Part shown: one piece after another, positions 43,328-54,791 of the stretch | Numbering within the stretch: position 1 is the stretch's first letter | Layout of the letters: every line of letters begins with the position of its first letter | Source of the DNA: Coleofasciculus sp. FACHB-T130 | GTDB lineage: Bacteria; Cyanobacteriota; Cyanobacteriia; Cyanobacteriales; FACHB-T130 | NCBI RefSeq assembly: GCF_014695375.1 | Contig: NZ_JACJOG010000038.1 | Span: 203,758-267,757, forward strand | Length of the DNA: 64,000 bases | Reading direction: 5' to 3' | Notes under the pieces: generated by a model | What the model was told of the DNA's origin: nothing | Seen by the model: the letters and a program-made list of their open reading frames with translations, nothing else | The model's database searches: none | Program-made: the position numbers and the translations under genes

Positions 43328-43864
43328 TTAGTCAACGATGGAAAACATCAGTTCGCCTTCTGTAGCCAATTGACCATCGACTTCGGCACGGGCGTGCATC
43401 TTTCCAAAACGACGCCGTTTGACACACAGCAGTTCCACGGTCATGACTAGCTGATCTCCCGGTACTACGGGGCGACGGAAGCGGACTTTATCAATGCCAG
43501 CAAACATAAATAAGCCGCTTTCAATATCTGGGAGTTGGGTCAATACGATCCCGCCCACTTGAGCCATTGCTTCCACAATTAATACCCCAGGCATAATCGG
43601 ACGACCGGGGAAATGCCCTTGAAAATGGGGTTCGTTAAAGGTGACATTTTTGATGCCCACAGCCCTTTCTCCGGGCACGTACTCGATAATCCGATCCACC
43701 AATGCAAAAGGATACCGATGGGGCAGCAATTTTTGAATGTCTTCGATCGTCAGGATGGTTTTGGCAGCAGACTGGCTGTTTTGTGCTGTTTCTTCCCCGA
43801 CATTCTTGGCTTGGGGCGTCGCAGTCTCAGCATCGGGTGTATTGACTTCAATCAGTGTGGACAT
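43328..43864 (-). CDS. fabZ: 3-hydroxyacyl-ACP dehydratase FabZ
   Basis: 178 residues, somewhat longer than the roughly 150 of most FabZ, because of an N-terminal leader of about 35 residues ([22 protein letters not shown]). The hot-dog-fold core has the catalytic His in [14 protein letters not shown] and the catalytic Glu in [15 protein letters not shown], with the [11 protein letters not shown] motif. It dehydrates 3-hydroxyacyl-ACP in fatty acid elongation and is placed in the lpx cluster as in other cyanobacteria. Cytosolic. Spacing to lpxA is about 250 bp; to lpxC 66 bp. Confidence 0.97.
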   Translation of the reverse strand: MSTLIEVNTPDAETATPQAKNVGEETAQNSQSAAKTILTIEDIQKLLPHRYPFALVDRIIEYVPGERAVGIKNVTFNEPHFQGHFPGRPIMPGVLIVEAMAQVGGIVLTQLPDIESGLFMFAGIDKVRFRRPVVPGDQLVMTVELLCVKRRRFGKMHARAEVDGQLATEGELMFSIVD

Positions 43865-43930
43865 GGGCTGTATGACAGGGATTAGAGGCTAGGGGCTAGA
43901 GTTGCGATCGCGCAGCCACTTTACACAGGC

Positions 43931-44779
43931 TCACTCAGGGCGACTCGCAACTTTTTGGAGTAACTGCTGGGTGAGTTGGATATGCAGGTGATGGCTGGCT
44001 TTGTAGGCGAGGATATGAGCTTGCGGGAAATATCCCAGTAAACTTAAATCTCCTACTAAATCTAAAAGTTTATGACGCACTGGCTCATTTGAAAATCTTA
44101 AGGGAGGATTAAGCCATTCTTGTGAATCGCAAACCAGGGCATTTTCTAAACTTCCGCCTTTGATTAAACCTGCGGCTTGTAACTGCTCAATTTGGTGCGC
44201 CAGACCAAACGTGCGGGCGGGTGCGATCGCGTCTGCAAAATTTTCTTGCCTCGGCGTCCAGCTGTGCCACTGATTGCCAATCGCTACTGAGTCGAAGTCA
44301 ATTCCGTAGGAAAAGCGCAATTCTGGCGCTGGTAGGGCGGCGACAAAAGCATCGCCTTGATAGACCCAGACGGGCTTTTCTATCTTAAAAGTTGAATCGG
44401 GAATTAATTCATCGTTCTCGACCACGCCCGCTTGCGCGATCGCTTCCGCCCAAATCAGGGCTGAGCCATCCAGCAGGGGCACTTCCGGGCCATCAATCTC
44501 AATTCGAGCGTTATCGACACCGCTGCCTGCTAAAGCGGCTAGCAGGTGTTCCACAGTCCGGACTCGCGCTTCTCTACTGCTGGCAAGTTCGGTGGAGAGA
44601 GTCGTCTGACTGACTGCCTCCACCCGCGCTGGAATCACGGGTGCCCCAGTCAGGTCAACTCTCACAAAGTAACGTCCCTCTCCAGCCGCCGCGGGTAGCA
44701 CTCGGACATGGGTAGGGACGCCGCTATGTAGACCGACGCCAGATTGTTCAAAAGAGCCTTTTAGCGTGTGTTGTTTCAT
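43931..44779 (-). CDS. lpxC: UDP-3-O-acyl-N-acetylglucosamine deacetylase
   Basis: 282 residues. Zinc ligands H78 (EHLLAAL), H236 and D240 ([12 protein letters not shown]), with the catalytic acid/base region [23 protein letters not shown] is the family opening. It removes the acetyl group in the committed step of lipid A synthesis. Lies between bamA and fabZ; the spacer to bamA (44780-44858) is an AT-rich inverted repeat. Confidence 0.97.
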   Translation of the reverse strand: MKQHTLKGSFEQSGVGLHSGVPTHVRVLPAAAGEGRYFVRVDLTGAPVIPARVEAVSQTTLSTELASSREARVRTVEHLLAALAGSGVDNARIEIDGPEVPLLDGSALIWAEAIAQAGVVENDELIPDSTFKIEKPVWVYQGDAFVAALPAPELRFSYGIDFDSVAIGNQWHSWTPRQENFADAIAPARTFGLAHQIEQLQAAGLIKGGSLENALVCDSQEWLNPPLRFSNEPVRHKLLDLVGDLSLLGYFPQAHILAYKASHHLHIQLTQQLLQKVASRPE

Positions 44780-44858
44780 AATTAAAAATTAAAAATTAAA
44801 AACTAAAAATTGAAGAAATTCTCCTAATTTTTAATTTTTAATTTTACATTTTTAATTT
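44780..44858. repeat. AT-rich inverted repeat between bamA and lpxC
   Basis: The left arm repeats taaaaatta three times, and the right arm reads its complement (ttaatttttaatttttaatttt). A long hairpin could form. Related taaaaatta tracts occur at 3674 and near 42240. Confidence 0.8.
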
Positions 44859-47354
44859 TTAGAATCTCTCCCCAATTCCAAAGTGGAGGCGGCTGTCCCC
44901 TTCGTTATTAAAACCATAGTCGATGCGAATCGGGCCGAGGGGAGATTGCACGCGGACCCCAAGACCATAACCAAAGCCGCTTCCGGGCTTACCCCGCACC
45001 CCAGCCGGATCTCCGGGTACGGTGCTACCAGTCCCGAAATCGGTTGCGGCATCGACAAACAAAGCACCGCCCACAATCGAGAAAATCGGGAAGCGATACT
45101 CTGCGGTCGCTTGGATAAAGCTGCGACCGCTGCCGACATCTCCTTCCTCAAAACCCCGCACCGAGTTACTACCGCCTAGAGAGAAAGCTTCATAGGGAGG
45201 TAAATCGCCGAGGACGGTTCCGGCTTGAACGTTGAAGGCGAGCGCTTGTGGCCCTGGGGAGAAGTTCGTATATCTGACAGGAAGATAGTAGCTATAGCTA
45301 CCGCGCAGACGGTTAAACAGAATCCCTCCCACACCTACGGGGAGAGACTGTTCAACGCCTAGGCGCAGTAGAGATCCAGAGGTCGGAATTACGGCGCTGT
45401 TACGGCGATCGCGCACAACCCCAAATTGCAGGGTCAACAAGTCGTCTTTCCCTTCCCCACTAAAGCTCAGGTCGTTGCCTAGCTCATCCTTCGGGCTAAT
45501 GTCGCCGTCGGAATTTCGGATCGAAACCCGTTGATACTGCAAGCCCAGACTCGCTCTCCATTCCGGATCTGCAAAAACATCTCGGGAAAGCGGACGGGTA
45601 AAGGTGACGCCACCCCCCAATCGCAGGACGCGGGGTCTGTCTCCATCGGGTAATTCCACCTCTGTGTCACCGCCATCAAAAATCAGCGAAATGGATCGGC
45701 GTCTGAACCCATTGACGGTGTAGGAAGTCCGGTAAGGATCGCCAGCAATCCAGGGATCTGTAAAGTTGACATCAAATAGCAGTTCTCGCTGACCGACCTG
45801 CAACTCTGCCCCCAGCTTCTGGTTATTGCCCCCCAGATTTTGCTCTTGATAGCTAATGGTGCCGAATAATCCACTGGCGGAACTAATCCCAGCACCCGCC
45901 GCCACTGAGCCGGTGTTCTTCTCAATCACGTCCACGACCACCACCACTTTGCGCGGATCTTGCCCCGGTCTGAATGAGAGTCGCACATCTTCAAAGATGC
46001 CTAAGCGAAAGACTCGGCGCAGATCCCTTTCCGCTTTCGTCCGGTTAAAGACTTCTCCAGAATTCAGTTCGATTTCTCGCGTGATGATGAAATCGCGGGT
46101 GCGACCCCGGATGGGTTGACCCTCATCATTTGCGGGTTGTCCGTCTTTGTCGAGAAAGCGGACTTCAATATCCTCAATCAGTCCTTCTGCTACCTCTAGA
46201 CGTACCGTACCATCCTCAGCAATCTGGGGTGCAGCAACTACTTGTGCCAAGTCATAGCCGTTTTCTTTGTACCACTGGTTTATTTTTTTAATGCCTTCTT
46301 GCAGTTCGCGGATGTTGAGGGTGCGACCATACTGAGGCGCGAAGGCGTCATCGATTACCTTTTGGGGGAGTGCCCGCTGATTTTGGTCGGCAGGGACGGG
46401 GACAACGACCACCTGACGTAAAACTGGGTTAGGTTCTACTACAAAGACGACACGGACACCCAGCGGGGTATCCTGTGGCTCTACTCTGGCGTTGCTGAAA
46501 AAACCTGTGGCGTAGATGGCATTCACATCTTCCTGTAACTGGCTCCGGGTCGCCGTTTGTCCGGGTCGGGTGCGAATTGCCTCATAAACTTCGTTTTCGA
46601 GATCCCCTTCTACGCCAGTAACAACGACTTCACCCACTAGCACTCTGGCTTCTGGCTGGTCAGTAGGCGCAGGTTGTACCGTTTCAGGCGTTGTCGCAGG
46701 TTGTCCACCTTCAGGGGTTGGTACAGGTTGTTCGCGTGGCTCTGGCAACTCAAGATTCGGCTCACCAGTCGTCCCTGGCGTGAGATCGAATTCAATGGTA
46801 TCCGGCGTTTCTTGTTGCGGTGTTGATTCTTCGCCGGGGCGCGGAACCACTGGCTCTGTTTCCGGCGTGGGAGAGGATGGAGATTGGGTTGTGGGAGTTT
46901 GGCTGAGTACGGATGAGGGGGATTTTGCCCCTACAGGCTCTTTTGTTGTTGGAACGCTCATGGTGTTAACCACCACGTTATTGGCGGGTGGCGCTTCCCG
47001 ACGACTGCTACTGGCGACCTCTACGCGCTCCGGTTTAACTGGGACGTTAACTGGAGCGGGTGCGGTGGTGGAGCGTGTAACAATCTCAGTGAGGCTGGGC
47101 GACGGTCTAAGCGCTCTCCCAGGCGGTGTCGTCTCTGGGGCACTCACAGCATTGACGACTACGTTATTGGTTGGTTGAGATTCTGGGCGATCGCGTCCTG
47201 CGTCAGCCTGGGTCTGCTCAATATAATCGCCATACCAAGCTGTTCTCTCTGAGGTATCCGACGAAGAATTTGTCGTTTGCCCTCTGGCAGGAAATGCTAC
47301 ACAGCAGGCAGATGAGGCAGCCAAAATCGTCAATAAAAAGGGAGATAAGCGCAT
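44859..47354 (-). CDS. bamA: Outer membrane assembly protein, BamA/Omp85 family
   Basis: 831 residues from ATG 47354; a TTG at 47402 could add 16. Signal peptide MRLSPFLLTILAASSACCVA, then a long Pro/Ser/Thr-rich segment (about 25-235) with two related NNVVVNAVSAP and NNVVVNTMSVP repeats. POTRA domains follow (about 240-470, with GEVVVTGVEG and VTREIEL-type strands), then the outer-membrane barrel, ending in RIDYGFNNEGDSRLHFGIGERF with the C-terminal aromatic. It inserts beta-barrel proteins into the outer membrane. Downstream of purC, upstream of lpxC. A GCCCCTAC-type repeat falls within the N-terminal linker (VGAKSPSSVL). Confidence 0.96.
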   Translation of the reverse strand: MRLSPFLLTILAASSACCVAFPARGQTTNSSSDTSERTAWYGDYIEQTQADAGRDRPESQPTNNVVVNAVSAPETTPPGRALRPSPSLTEIVTRSTTAPAPVNVPVKPERVEVASSSRREAPPANNVVVNTMSVPTTKEPVGAKSPSSVLSQTPTTQSPSSPTPETEPVVPRPGEESTPQQETPDTIEFDLTPGTTGEPNLELPEPREQPVPTPEGGQPATTPETVQPAPTDQPEARVLVGEVVVTGVEGDLENEVYEAIRTRPGQTATRSQLQEDVNAIYATGFFSNARVEPQDTPLGVRVVFVVEPNPVLRQVVVVPVPADQNQRALPQKVIDDAFAPQYGRTLNIRELQEGIKKINQWYKENGYDLAQVVAAPQIAEDGTVRLEVAEGLIEDIEVRFLDKDGQPANDEGQPIRGRTRDFIITREIELNSGEVFNRTKAERDLRRVFRLGIFEDVRLSFRPGQDPRKVVVVVDVIEKNTGSVAAGAGISSASGLFGTISYQEQNLGGNNQKLGAELQVGQRELLFDVNFTDPWIAGDPYRTSYTVNGFRRRSISLIFDGGDTEVELPDGDRPRVLRLGGGVTFTRPLSRDVFADPEWRASLGLQYQRVSIRNSDGDISPKDELGNDLSFSGEGKDDLLTLQFGVVRDRRNSAVIPTSGSLLRLGVEQSLPVGVGGILFNRLRGSYSYYLPVRYTNFSPGPQALAFNVQAGTVLGDLPPYEAFSLGGSNSVRGFEEGDVGSGRSFIQATAEYRFPIFSIVGGALFVDAATDFGTGSTVPGDPAGVRGKPGSGFGYGLGVRVQSPLGPIRIDYGFNNEGDSRLHFGIGERF

Positions 47355-47444
47355 TCTTTTACTCGTTTTCGACACTTCCACACACATTGAAAATAGAGAC
47401 AAAAGTAAAAAAGCAAAAAGCCAAAGAAAGAATTTTTTCTGCTT

Positions 47445-48185
47445 TTACTTTTTACGATTTACTTGTTCGAGAACTCTTTTTAGCACTTGCTGGTAGGCAT
47501 CTTCCACCTGCCCCAAATCCCGACGGAACCGATCTTTATCTAGCACTCGCCGGTCGGGATCGTCTTCAGACTCATCCCAAAGACGGCAGGTATCGGGGCT
47601 GATTTCGTCTCCCAGTCGTATCTCGCTATGCCGGTCAACGCCAAACTCCAACTTGAAATCCACTAGGGTAATCCGGCATTGGTGAAAAAAGTCTCTGAGG
47701 ATTTCGTTAATCCGCAAGGCGCTACTTTGTAATTGGTCAAGCTGTTCTGGTGTCGCTAATTTCAATAACATCAAGCGATCGCGTGTTAACAAAGGATCTC
47801 CGAGATCGTCATTTTTAAAATAAAATTCCACCAGCGGATTGGGCAGGACGGTACCTACGGGCAACCCTGTTTGTTGACACAGACTTCCCGCAGCAATGTT
47901 CCTGACCACCACTTCTAGGGGCAGAATCTTTAACGCTTGGACGCGCATTTGGTTGGGTGCCGGACAGTCAATGAAGTGGGTTGGGATGCCCGATGCTTCC
48001 AAAACCTGGAACAAATAAGCGGCAATGGTGCAGTTAATTTCACCTTTGCCGATAATCTGACCGCGCTTTTTGGCATTAAAGGCGGTAGCGTCGTCTTTGA
48101 AGTGAGCCAGCAGAATGTCCGGATCGTCCGTGGTATAGAGAATTTTGGCTTTGCCTTCGTAAAGGTTGGTTGATTGGGCGGACAT
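47445..48185 (-). CDS. purC: Phosphoribosylaminoimidazole-succinocarboxamide synthase
   Basis: 246 residues. SAICAR synthase: starts NLYEGKAKILYTTDDPD, with FNAKKRGQIIGKGEIN, HFIDCPAPNQMRVQAL, VVRNIAAGSLCQQTGLP, LEFGVDRHSEIRLGDEISPD and WDESEDDPDRR. It ligates aspartate to CAIR in purine synthesis. First gene of the minus-strand cluster to bamA, with only about 90 bp before the bamA start; a repeat with aaaaagtaaaa arms lies between. Cytosolic. Confidence 0.97.
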   Translation of the reverse strand: MSAQSTNLYEGKAKILYTTDDPDILLAHFKDDATAFNAKKRGQIIGKGEINCTIAAYLFQVLEASGIPTHFIDCPAPNQMRVQALKILPLEVVVRNIAAGSLCQQTGLPVGTVLPNPLVEFYFKNDDLGDPLLTRDRLMLLKLATPEQLDQLQSSALRINEILRDFFHQCRITLVDFKLEFGVDRHSEIRLGDEISPDTCRLWDESEDDPDRRVLDKDRFRRDLGQVEDAYQQVLKRVLEQVNRKK

Positions 48186-48586
48186 GGAGAGTCGTTATTT
48201 GTATTAATGGATCGTCGGCAGCAGCACAGAAGATTTTAATGCCTTAGGAGCCGAATGGCGTCAACATCTGGGCATCTGCGAGTAACTGGCATAATCTTTG
48301 ATTAAGATAAGGTTAAATTTTGATTAATTTGTAATTAAAATAAGCGCAGCCCTTTGTGCAAAGATCACAATAGTGGTCAAGACTCGAACAAAACACCCGG
48401 TAAATCCTGATTCCAACAGCGGGCGATCGCAAGAAAGTTCTACCGACTCCAAGGTGGATCGGGCAACGGTCGGAATACCTCCCTGTTTCTGTTACTAGCT
48501 TTTCCAGCTTGGGCAAAAAACAGGATTAACGATTGGTTCGTTTCTCAAGCCAGTAGGTTGAGTAGTTTATCCCAAGGAGGTAATCT
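48186..48586. other. Intergenic region upstream of purC and the small 87-aa gene
   Basis: 401 bp between divergent genes. No purine riboswitch was recognised. The 48540-48586 segment contains a clear ribosome binding site (AAGGAGG) for the small gene. No RNA gene found. Confidence 0.4.
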
Positions 48587-48850
48587 ATGGCAGACCGCTC
48601 TGATTTTCTGTATCCTCGTAGTCGTTACTACGGTCAAGTCAAGCCAGAAAACCTGGTTTTTAACGCAAATTTGCAGGAATTTGCTCAACGGGTGAATTTC
48701 ATCTGCAACCTGGAAACTGGGGGGAAAATTTCATCCTCCGAAGCCTACGAACAAATTAAGAGTCTCTGGAAGCAGTTGAAAAAAACCAAAAAGCAACTCG
48801 CCATCGGTGAGAACCCTTTCCAGAGTGGAGAGGATAATCCGGAAAGGTGA
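48587..48850 (+). CDS. Small conserved cyanobacterial protein (DUF7219-like)
   Basis: 87 residues with a strong ribosome binding site (aaggagg, 8 bases upstream). It opens FLYPRSRYYGQ, then VKPENLVFNANLQEFAQRV and a Lys-rich helical C-terminus (IKSLWKQLKKTKKQL). I recall this pattern from cyanobacterial conserved hypotheticals with a DUF7219 label; that identification is from memory. No signal peptide or membrane helix. Probably cytosolic and nucleic-acid or protein binding on the basis of charge, which is speculation. It is convergent with the cyclase gene. Confidence 0.8.
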   Translation: MADRSDFLYPRSRYYGQVKPENLVFNANLQEFAQRVNFICNLETGGKISSSEAYEQIKSLWKQLKKTKKQLAIGENPFQSGEDNPER

Positions 48851-48906
48851 GGTGCAAAAGGGCAGCGTCTAGAGAATTTACACCAATTCGCGAATAGCGA
48901 TTAACC

Positions 48907-51615
48907 TCATTTGCTGGTCATCGTGTGGACTCCGTCCCAGGCATCTGAAGGCGGTTGCCGAAGGTAGTTCTTACACCGTTCCAAGTGGACGGTGACTGCC
49001 TGATCGGTGGGTCGTAGGCTGTAGGCGTCCTCAAAGTAGGCGATCGCTTTCTGGAAGCTTCTTCCCGTGTAGGCTGTACGCCCAAGATGATAGAGATCGA
49101 GAAACTTCTTCGTGGAGTCGTCGAGATGCTGTCGATGGTCGCCGATCAACTCGTAAATACTAACGGCGGTATTTTTGCCCTTGACGCGGATTTTGTCTAA
49201 CTCTCGCACCAAGATGCGATCGCGGCACAAGTTGTAGGTAAACTCGCTCAAGATAATATCGCAGCCGTACTCCTTGGTGACGCTTTCCAGGCGAGAACTC
49301 AAGTTCACCCCATCCCCAATCACCGTGTAGTCCATCCGTTTGTGGGAACCAATGTTGCCGGAAACGACTTCTCCAGAACTTAGTCCAATGCCAATATGAA
49401 TTTGCGGCTGGTTTCCAAATAAACGGCGACGGTTAAACTCTGCCAACCGGCGGCGCATATCCAACGCCGACTGAACCGCCATCCAAGCATGATTTTCTGC
49501 CAAAGGCAGGGGCGCACCAAACACCGCCATCAAGGCATCGCCAATGAATTTATCTAAGGTGCCTTCGTGGTTAAAGACTGCCTCTACCATCGTTTCAAAA
49601 TACTGATTCAACAGCGAAACCACTTCCGACGCCCCTAAATTTTCCGTCAGAGTGGTGTAGCCCCGGATGTCAGAAAATAAAATTGTCACCTCCTTGCGTT
49701 CGCTCATCATCAGCGCTTTATCGCCCAGTGCCATGACTTGCTCTGCCACTCTAGGCGTCATGTAGCGATACAAGGTAGATTTCATCCGTTTTTCGTGGCT
49801 GATGTCTTCCAAGACCACCAAGCCTCCTCTGACGCCTCCTTCCGGATTGGTAAGGGGATTAACGGTGAGATTCATACTCCGTTCAATTTCCTGGACTTGA
49901 TCGGCACTCAAAATCTGATGACAACTGTGGGTGGCGACAGTGCCAGGACTGCATGATTCATTCCAGGGAATGAAGATGTTTGGATTGAGGCGATCGCGGA
50001 TTGCCAGAATATGGACTCCAGTAGGTTCTCCCTCCGAGTGAGTCGCTTCCGAATTGAGAACTTCTGCTACCTGCTGACACTGGGCGCATTGTGCCTGCAC
50101 GGACAATTCTGGCATTGCTCCTACGGCTGCTACTGACGGCTGGTGGTTCTTCTCTGCATACAATCCCACTGTCAGGGTTTGCTCCGGGACATATTGCTTG
50201 GCACCCGTCTTCAGACTATCCTGGAGGCGAAACTGGAGATGTTCGATGGGCACCACATCCCAAACGAAACGACCGATTAGTTTCTGCTCCCACAGATGCT
50301 TGTTGTTTTTACCCGTAGTTTCCCGAATCGGGCACCCCAGCAACTCCAGTGCAGCTTCGTTAATCGTGACAATCCGTCCCTGCATATCTGTAGAGATGAC
50401 TGCATCTGAGAGACTTTGCAGGATATCTTTTTGATACTGCTTTTCCAACAACACATTCTCGAAGAGCTTGGCATTTTCCAGCGCAATTCCCGCCTGGATA
50501 TTAAATGCCTGCATAAACTCTTCATCTGAACTCGTGAAGCTGCCGGGTTGCTTGTTAATTAACTGCGTAACGCCGATTAATTCCATTGATGAATTAAACA
50601 CCGGCATACACAGGATATTGCGTGTCAAATAACCCGTCCGTTGGTCGGCGCTGGGATCGAAACGCGGATCTTTATAAGCATCCGGGATATTTAGCGGCTG
50701 ACGAGTGGAGGCAACATAACCGGCAATTCCTTTGTTAGAAGGAATGCGAATCGGGATGATCTCCGTGCCATCTTTGTTGGCAACTTTCGTCCAGAGTTCT
50801 CCCGTTTCTTTGCTCAGCATAAATAGGGTGCTGCGATCCGCCTGCATCAGATCCCGCGCTTGCTCCATCACAAAGCGCAGAGTTGCTTCCAAGTCAAGAC
50901 TTTGACCGAGATAGGTGGTTGCCCGCAACAGTGCCTCTGCCCCCCGCTGCTTGCGTGCCGCCATATAAAACGATTGGCAGCTTTCTAGGATAATGCCGAT
51001 AGAGGCAGCAAAGTCGCGGAATCCCTGCTCATCCTCCTCGGTAAACGGCCCATCCCCAGCTTTATTTAATAGCTGAACGACCGCAACAATCTGGTTTTTG
51101 CTGCTATAAATCGGCATACAAAGCAGACTGCGGGTTCGGTAGCCCGGTCGCTCGTCAACTTCTTTGTTAAAGAGTGGGTGAGAGTAAGGGTCTGGAAGAT
51201 TCAAAGATTCGCCGGTGCTGGCGACGTGACCGGCAACGCCAATATTAATGGGAATCCGGATTTGTTTGGTGGCTCTCCCAGTCTCCGTATCGGGAATTTT
51301 TGACCAAAGTTGATTTTTTTCTTCGTCTACTAAAAAAATAGTGGTAAGGTCTGCTTGCAGAATCTGACCCATTTTGAGGGTAAAGGCGTCCATGACCTGC
51401 TCCAGCATGGTTTCCAGGGCTTCGTTGTTGATCATGTCGATCGCCCGCAGAAACTGCTGGAACTCAGCGGTAATAAAGTCGAGTAAGCAGATAAATTCGC
51501 CGAATGACAGGTCTTTGACGCGCGAGGTCAGGGCGCTAGTACGATTGAGTTGCGTAAGCTGAGTTAACGTAGCCAGAACGCTGCCGGTATTAGAGAGTGT
51601 CATGGGGAGAAGCAT
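48907..51615 (-). CDS. Adenylyl cyclase, GAF-GAF-PAS-class III, CyaB-like
   Basis: 902 residues from ATG 51615 (TTG 51621 or ATG 51603 are alternatives). Two GAF domains (about 70-215 and 230-390) each have the NKFDE motif, as NKAGDGPFTEEDE and NKQPGSFTSSDE. A PAS domain (about 398-605) follows, with an insertion of about 80 residues rich in Cys (C510, C513, C555, C565). The class III catalytic domain (about 640-810) has metal Asp D649 and D693, K689 (TLDKFIGD) and T764 (DYTVIGDG). The architecture matches Anabaena CyaB1/CyaB2, in which GAF-B binds cAMP. A C-terminal helical pair (KAIAYFEDAYSL) is TPR-like. No membrane helices. Confidence 0.92.
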   Translation of the reverse strand: MLLPMTLSNTGSVLATLTQLTQLNRTSALTSRVKDLSFGEFICLLDFITAEFQQFLRAIDMINNEALETMLEQVMDAFTLKMGQILQADLTTIFLVDEEKNQLWSKIPDTETGRATKQIRIPINIGVAGHVASTGESLNLPDPYSHPLFNKEVDERPGYRTRSLLCMPIYSSKNQIVAVVQLLNKAGDGPFTEEDEQGFRDFAASIGIILESCQSFYMAARKQRGAEALLRATTYLGQSLDLEATLRFVMEQARDLMQADRSTLFMLSKETGELWTKVANKDGTEIIPIRIPSNKGIAGYVASTRQPLNIPDAYKDPRFDPSADQRTGYLTRNILCMPVFNSSMELIGVTQLINKQPGSFTSSDEEFMQAFNIQAGIALENAKLFENVLLEKQYQKDILQSLSDAVISTDMQGRIVTINEAALELLGCPIRETTGKNNKHLWEQKLIGRFVWDVVPIEHLQFRLQDSLKTGAKQYVPEQTLTVGLYAEKNHQPSVAAVGAMPELSVQAQCAQCQQVAEVLNSEATHSEGEPTGVHILAIRDRLNPNIFIPWNESCSPGTVATHSCHQILSADQVQEIERSMNLTVNPLTNPEGGVRGGLVVLEDISHEKRMKSTLYRYMTPRVAEQVMALGDKALMMSERKEVTILFSDIRGYTTLTENLGASEVVSLLNQYFETMVEAVFNHEGTLDKFIGDALMAVFGAPLPLAENHAWMAVQSALDMRRRLAEFNRRRLFGNQPQIHIGIGLSSGEVVSGNIGSHKRMDYTVIGDGVNLSSRLESVTKEYGCDIILSEFTYNLCRDRILVRELDKIRVKGKNTAVSIYELIGDHRQHLDDSTKKFLDLYHLGRTAYTGRSFQKAIAYFEDAYSLRPTDQAVTVHLERCKNYLRQPPSDAWDGVHTMTSK

Positions 51616-51989
51616 TTGCAAGCTGTGGTTTTAGCTGTTAGCTGTTATTAGTATGCGATTCACACTTTTTTTTAGATTCAATTTAGTCAAAATACCCGTA
51701 AAAGCCTAAAATCGCGATTAATTCTGTAAAAACTAGCCGAAAAACGCAAATTTTCGCATCTTTTCGGGGAAAAGCGTCGTTCAATCTGGGTTTGTTTGGT
51801 CTCCACCTACTGAGCTAATCGTTAACGCTTAAAAAATAAGCACCCACTAACTTAATTTAACCTCGGAGACCTGAAATCCTCATCCGTAGTGTTTAGGAAT
51901 ATGTATTAAATAGGAGCATTTCAGGGTTCAGTTATCAGTTGTTTTTCGGAAACCCTGACTGCTAAACCCTGACTGTTGATGATTGATTG
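51616..51989. other. Spacer between cyclase start and sqdX
   Basis: 374 bp, AT-rich with no ORF. It should hold the cyclase promoter. No repeat or RNA gene is clear; two short copies of ctgactgctaaaccctgactg are seen near 51955. Confidence 0.4.
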
Positions 51990-53099
51990 TTAACGAATCG
52001 CTGATTCGTAGTAATTTTGCAACTGGCGGGTGGCGGCAGCCCAACCCCAGCGTTCGGCTTCGAGGCGGGCATTTTGCCGTAGGGTTTCTCGTTCTTCTTG
52101 ATGGGCCAAAAGGCGCTTGGTAGCAGCGATCGCTCCCTCTTCATCTTTTGGGTCAAATAAGTAACCGTTAACGCCATCGGTAACGATATCGGGAATCCCT
52201 CCGGAACGCGCGGCGACAACGGGACATCCGGCTGCCATCGCCTCCAACAGCACTAATCCTAAAGTTTCTGTGCGCGAGGGAAAAATAAAGGCGTCTGCTG
52301 AGGCAAAGGCTGAGGCGAGTTCAACGCCGGTCAGATAGCCGACGAAATGGGTGGGTGTCCCGGCAAAGTGTTGTTGCAAGGCTTGTCGATGGGGGCCATC
52401 TCCCACTAAGGCGAGACGCGCGTTGGGAATGGCTGCTAGGACGGGCTTAATGCGGTCAATTTCTTTTTCTGCGCCCAGACGCCCTACGTAGAGTAATAAA
52501 GGGCTTTCCGGGTGTCCTTGGCTAAGACGCGATCGCATTTCTCGGCTTGACAAGTGGGGCTGGAATAATTCTGTATCTACTCCTCGCTGCCACAAATCCA
52601 CTCGCTGGATGCCGTGACTGGTAAGTTCCTGCACCATCGCCGTAGAAGTACAGAGATTCAGCCGCGCTTGGTTATGGGCTGATTTGAGCAATTCCCACAG
52701 CACACCTTCTAACATTCCCAAGCCGTAATGCTGGAGATACTGGGGTAAATGGGTATGATAAGACGCTAGTAAGGGAATCTGCATCGCTTTGGCGTAATAC
52801 AGACCCGCTAGTCCCAAAATAGCTGGGTTGACAACATGAATGATATCCGGTTGAAACTTCTCTAGTTGATAACCAATGGAGGGGCGGGGAAAAGCCATTT
52901 TCAACTCTGGATACCAAGGCAACGGGAAGCCAGAAACTCCGTAGATCCTGGCTCCTTTATATTCGGTTAACCCCCCATCTGGGGAAAAAATCAGCACTTC
53001 GTTGCCGCTGCGCTGTAAATGTTCAACGGTGTGGCGCAGGCGCGTCACAATGCCGTCAACCTTGGGCAAAAAGGTTTCGGTAAAAAGAGCAATTCGCAT
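51990..53099 (-). CDS. sqdX: Sulfoquinovosyltransferase
   Basis: 369 residues. GT-B glycosyltransferase of family 4: starts MRIALFTETFLPKVDGIVTR, with YHTHLPQYLQHYGLG, the UDP-binding LLYVGRLGAEKEID and FPSRTETLGLVLLEAMA motifs. It transfers sulfoquinovose to diacylglycerol, giving the thylakoid sulfolipid SQDG. sqdB, for the sugar-nucleotide donor, is just upstream on the same strand (241 bp spacer), the usual sqdB-sqdX order. An interspersed repeat lies in that spacer. Confidence 0.96.
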   Translation of the reverse strand: MRIALFTETFLPKVDGIVTRLRHTVEHLQRSGNEVLIFSPDGGLTEYKGARIYGVSGFPLPWYPELKMAFPRPSIGYQLEKFQPDIIHVVNPAILGLAGLYYAKAMQIPLLASYHTHLPQYLQHYGLGMLEGVLWELLKSAHNQARLNLCTSTAMVQELTSHGIQRVDLWQRGVDTELFQPHLSSREMRSRLSQGHPESPLLLYVGRLGAEKEIDRIKPVLAAIPNARLALVGDGPHRQALQQHFAGTPTHFVGYLTGVELASAFASADAFIFPSRTETLGLVLLEAMAAGCPVVAARSGGIPDIVTDGVNGYLFDPKDEEGAIAATKRLLAHQEERETLRQNARLEAERWGWAAATRQLQNYYESAIR

Positions 53100-53287
53100 A
53101 ATTCAGTGCTGAGGGATGAGGACTGAGGGCTGAGTGATAGATTTAAGCGCGATCGCGACTGAGGGCTAAGGACTCAATGAACGGTCAAGTCTGAGGAGTT
53201 ATTAAAGTTTATCTGTCTTTTCAATGCAACAATTCAACCCAACAAATTGCTTGCCAGTTGCCACTCTCTCCTCTATTTTTCTTTTCA

Positions 53288-53323
53288 CTCAGTCCGTGCT
53301 TCGCACCGCTTCGCTAACAGTCC
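53288..53323. repeat. Interspersed repeat between sqdX and sqdB
   Basis: CTCAGTCCGTGCTTCG then caccgcttcg then CTAACAGTCC. Without the 10-base insertion it is the reverse complement of the second copy at 43112-43137. Confidence 0.8.
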
Positions 53324-53340
53324 TCAGTCCTCAATCCTGA

Positions 53341-54791
<1,451 letters not shown>

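Noticed and set aside
48186..48586. Possible purine riboswitch before purC
   Set aside because: Expected core motifs absent.
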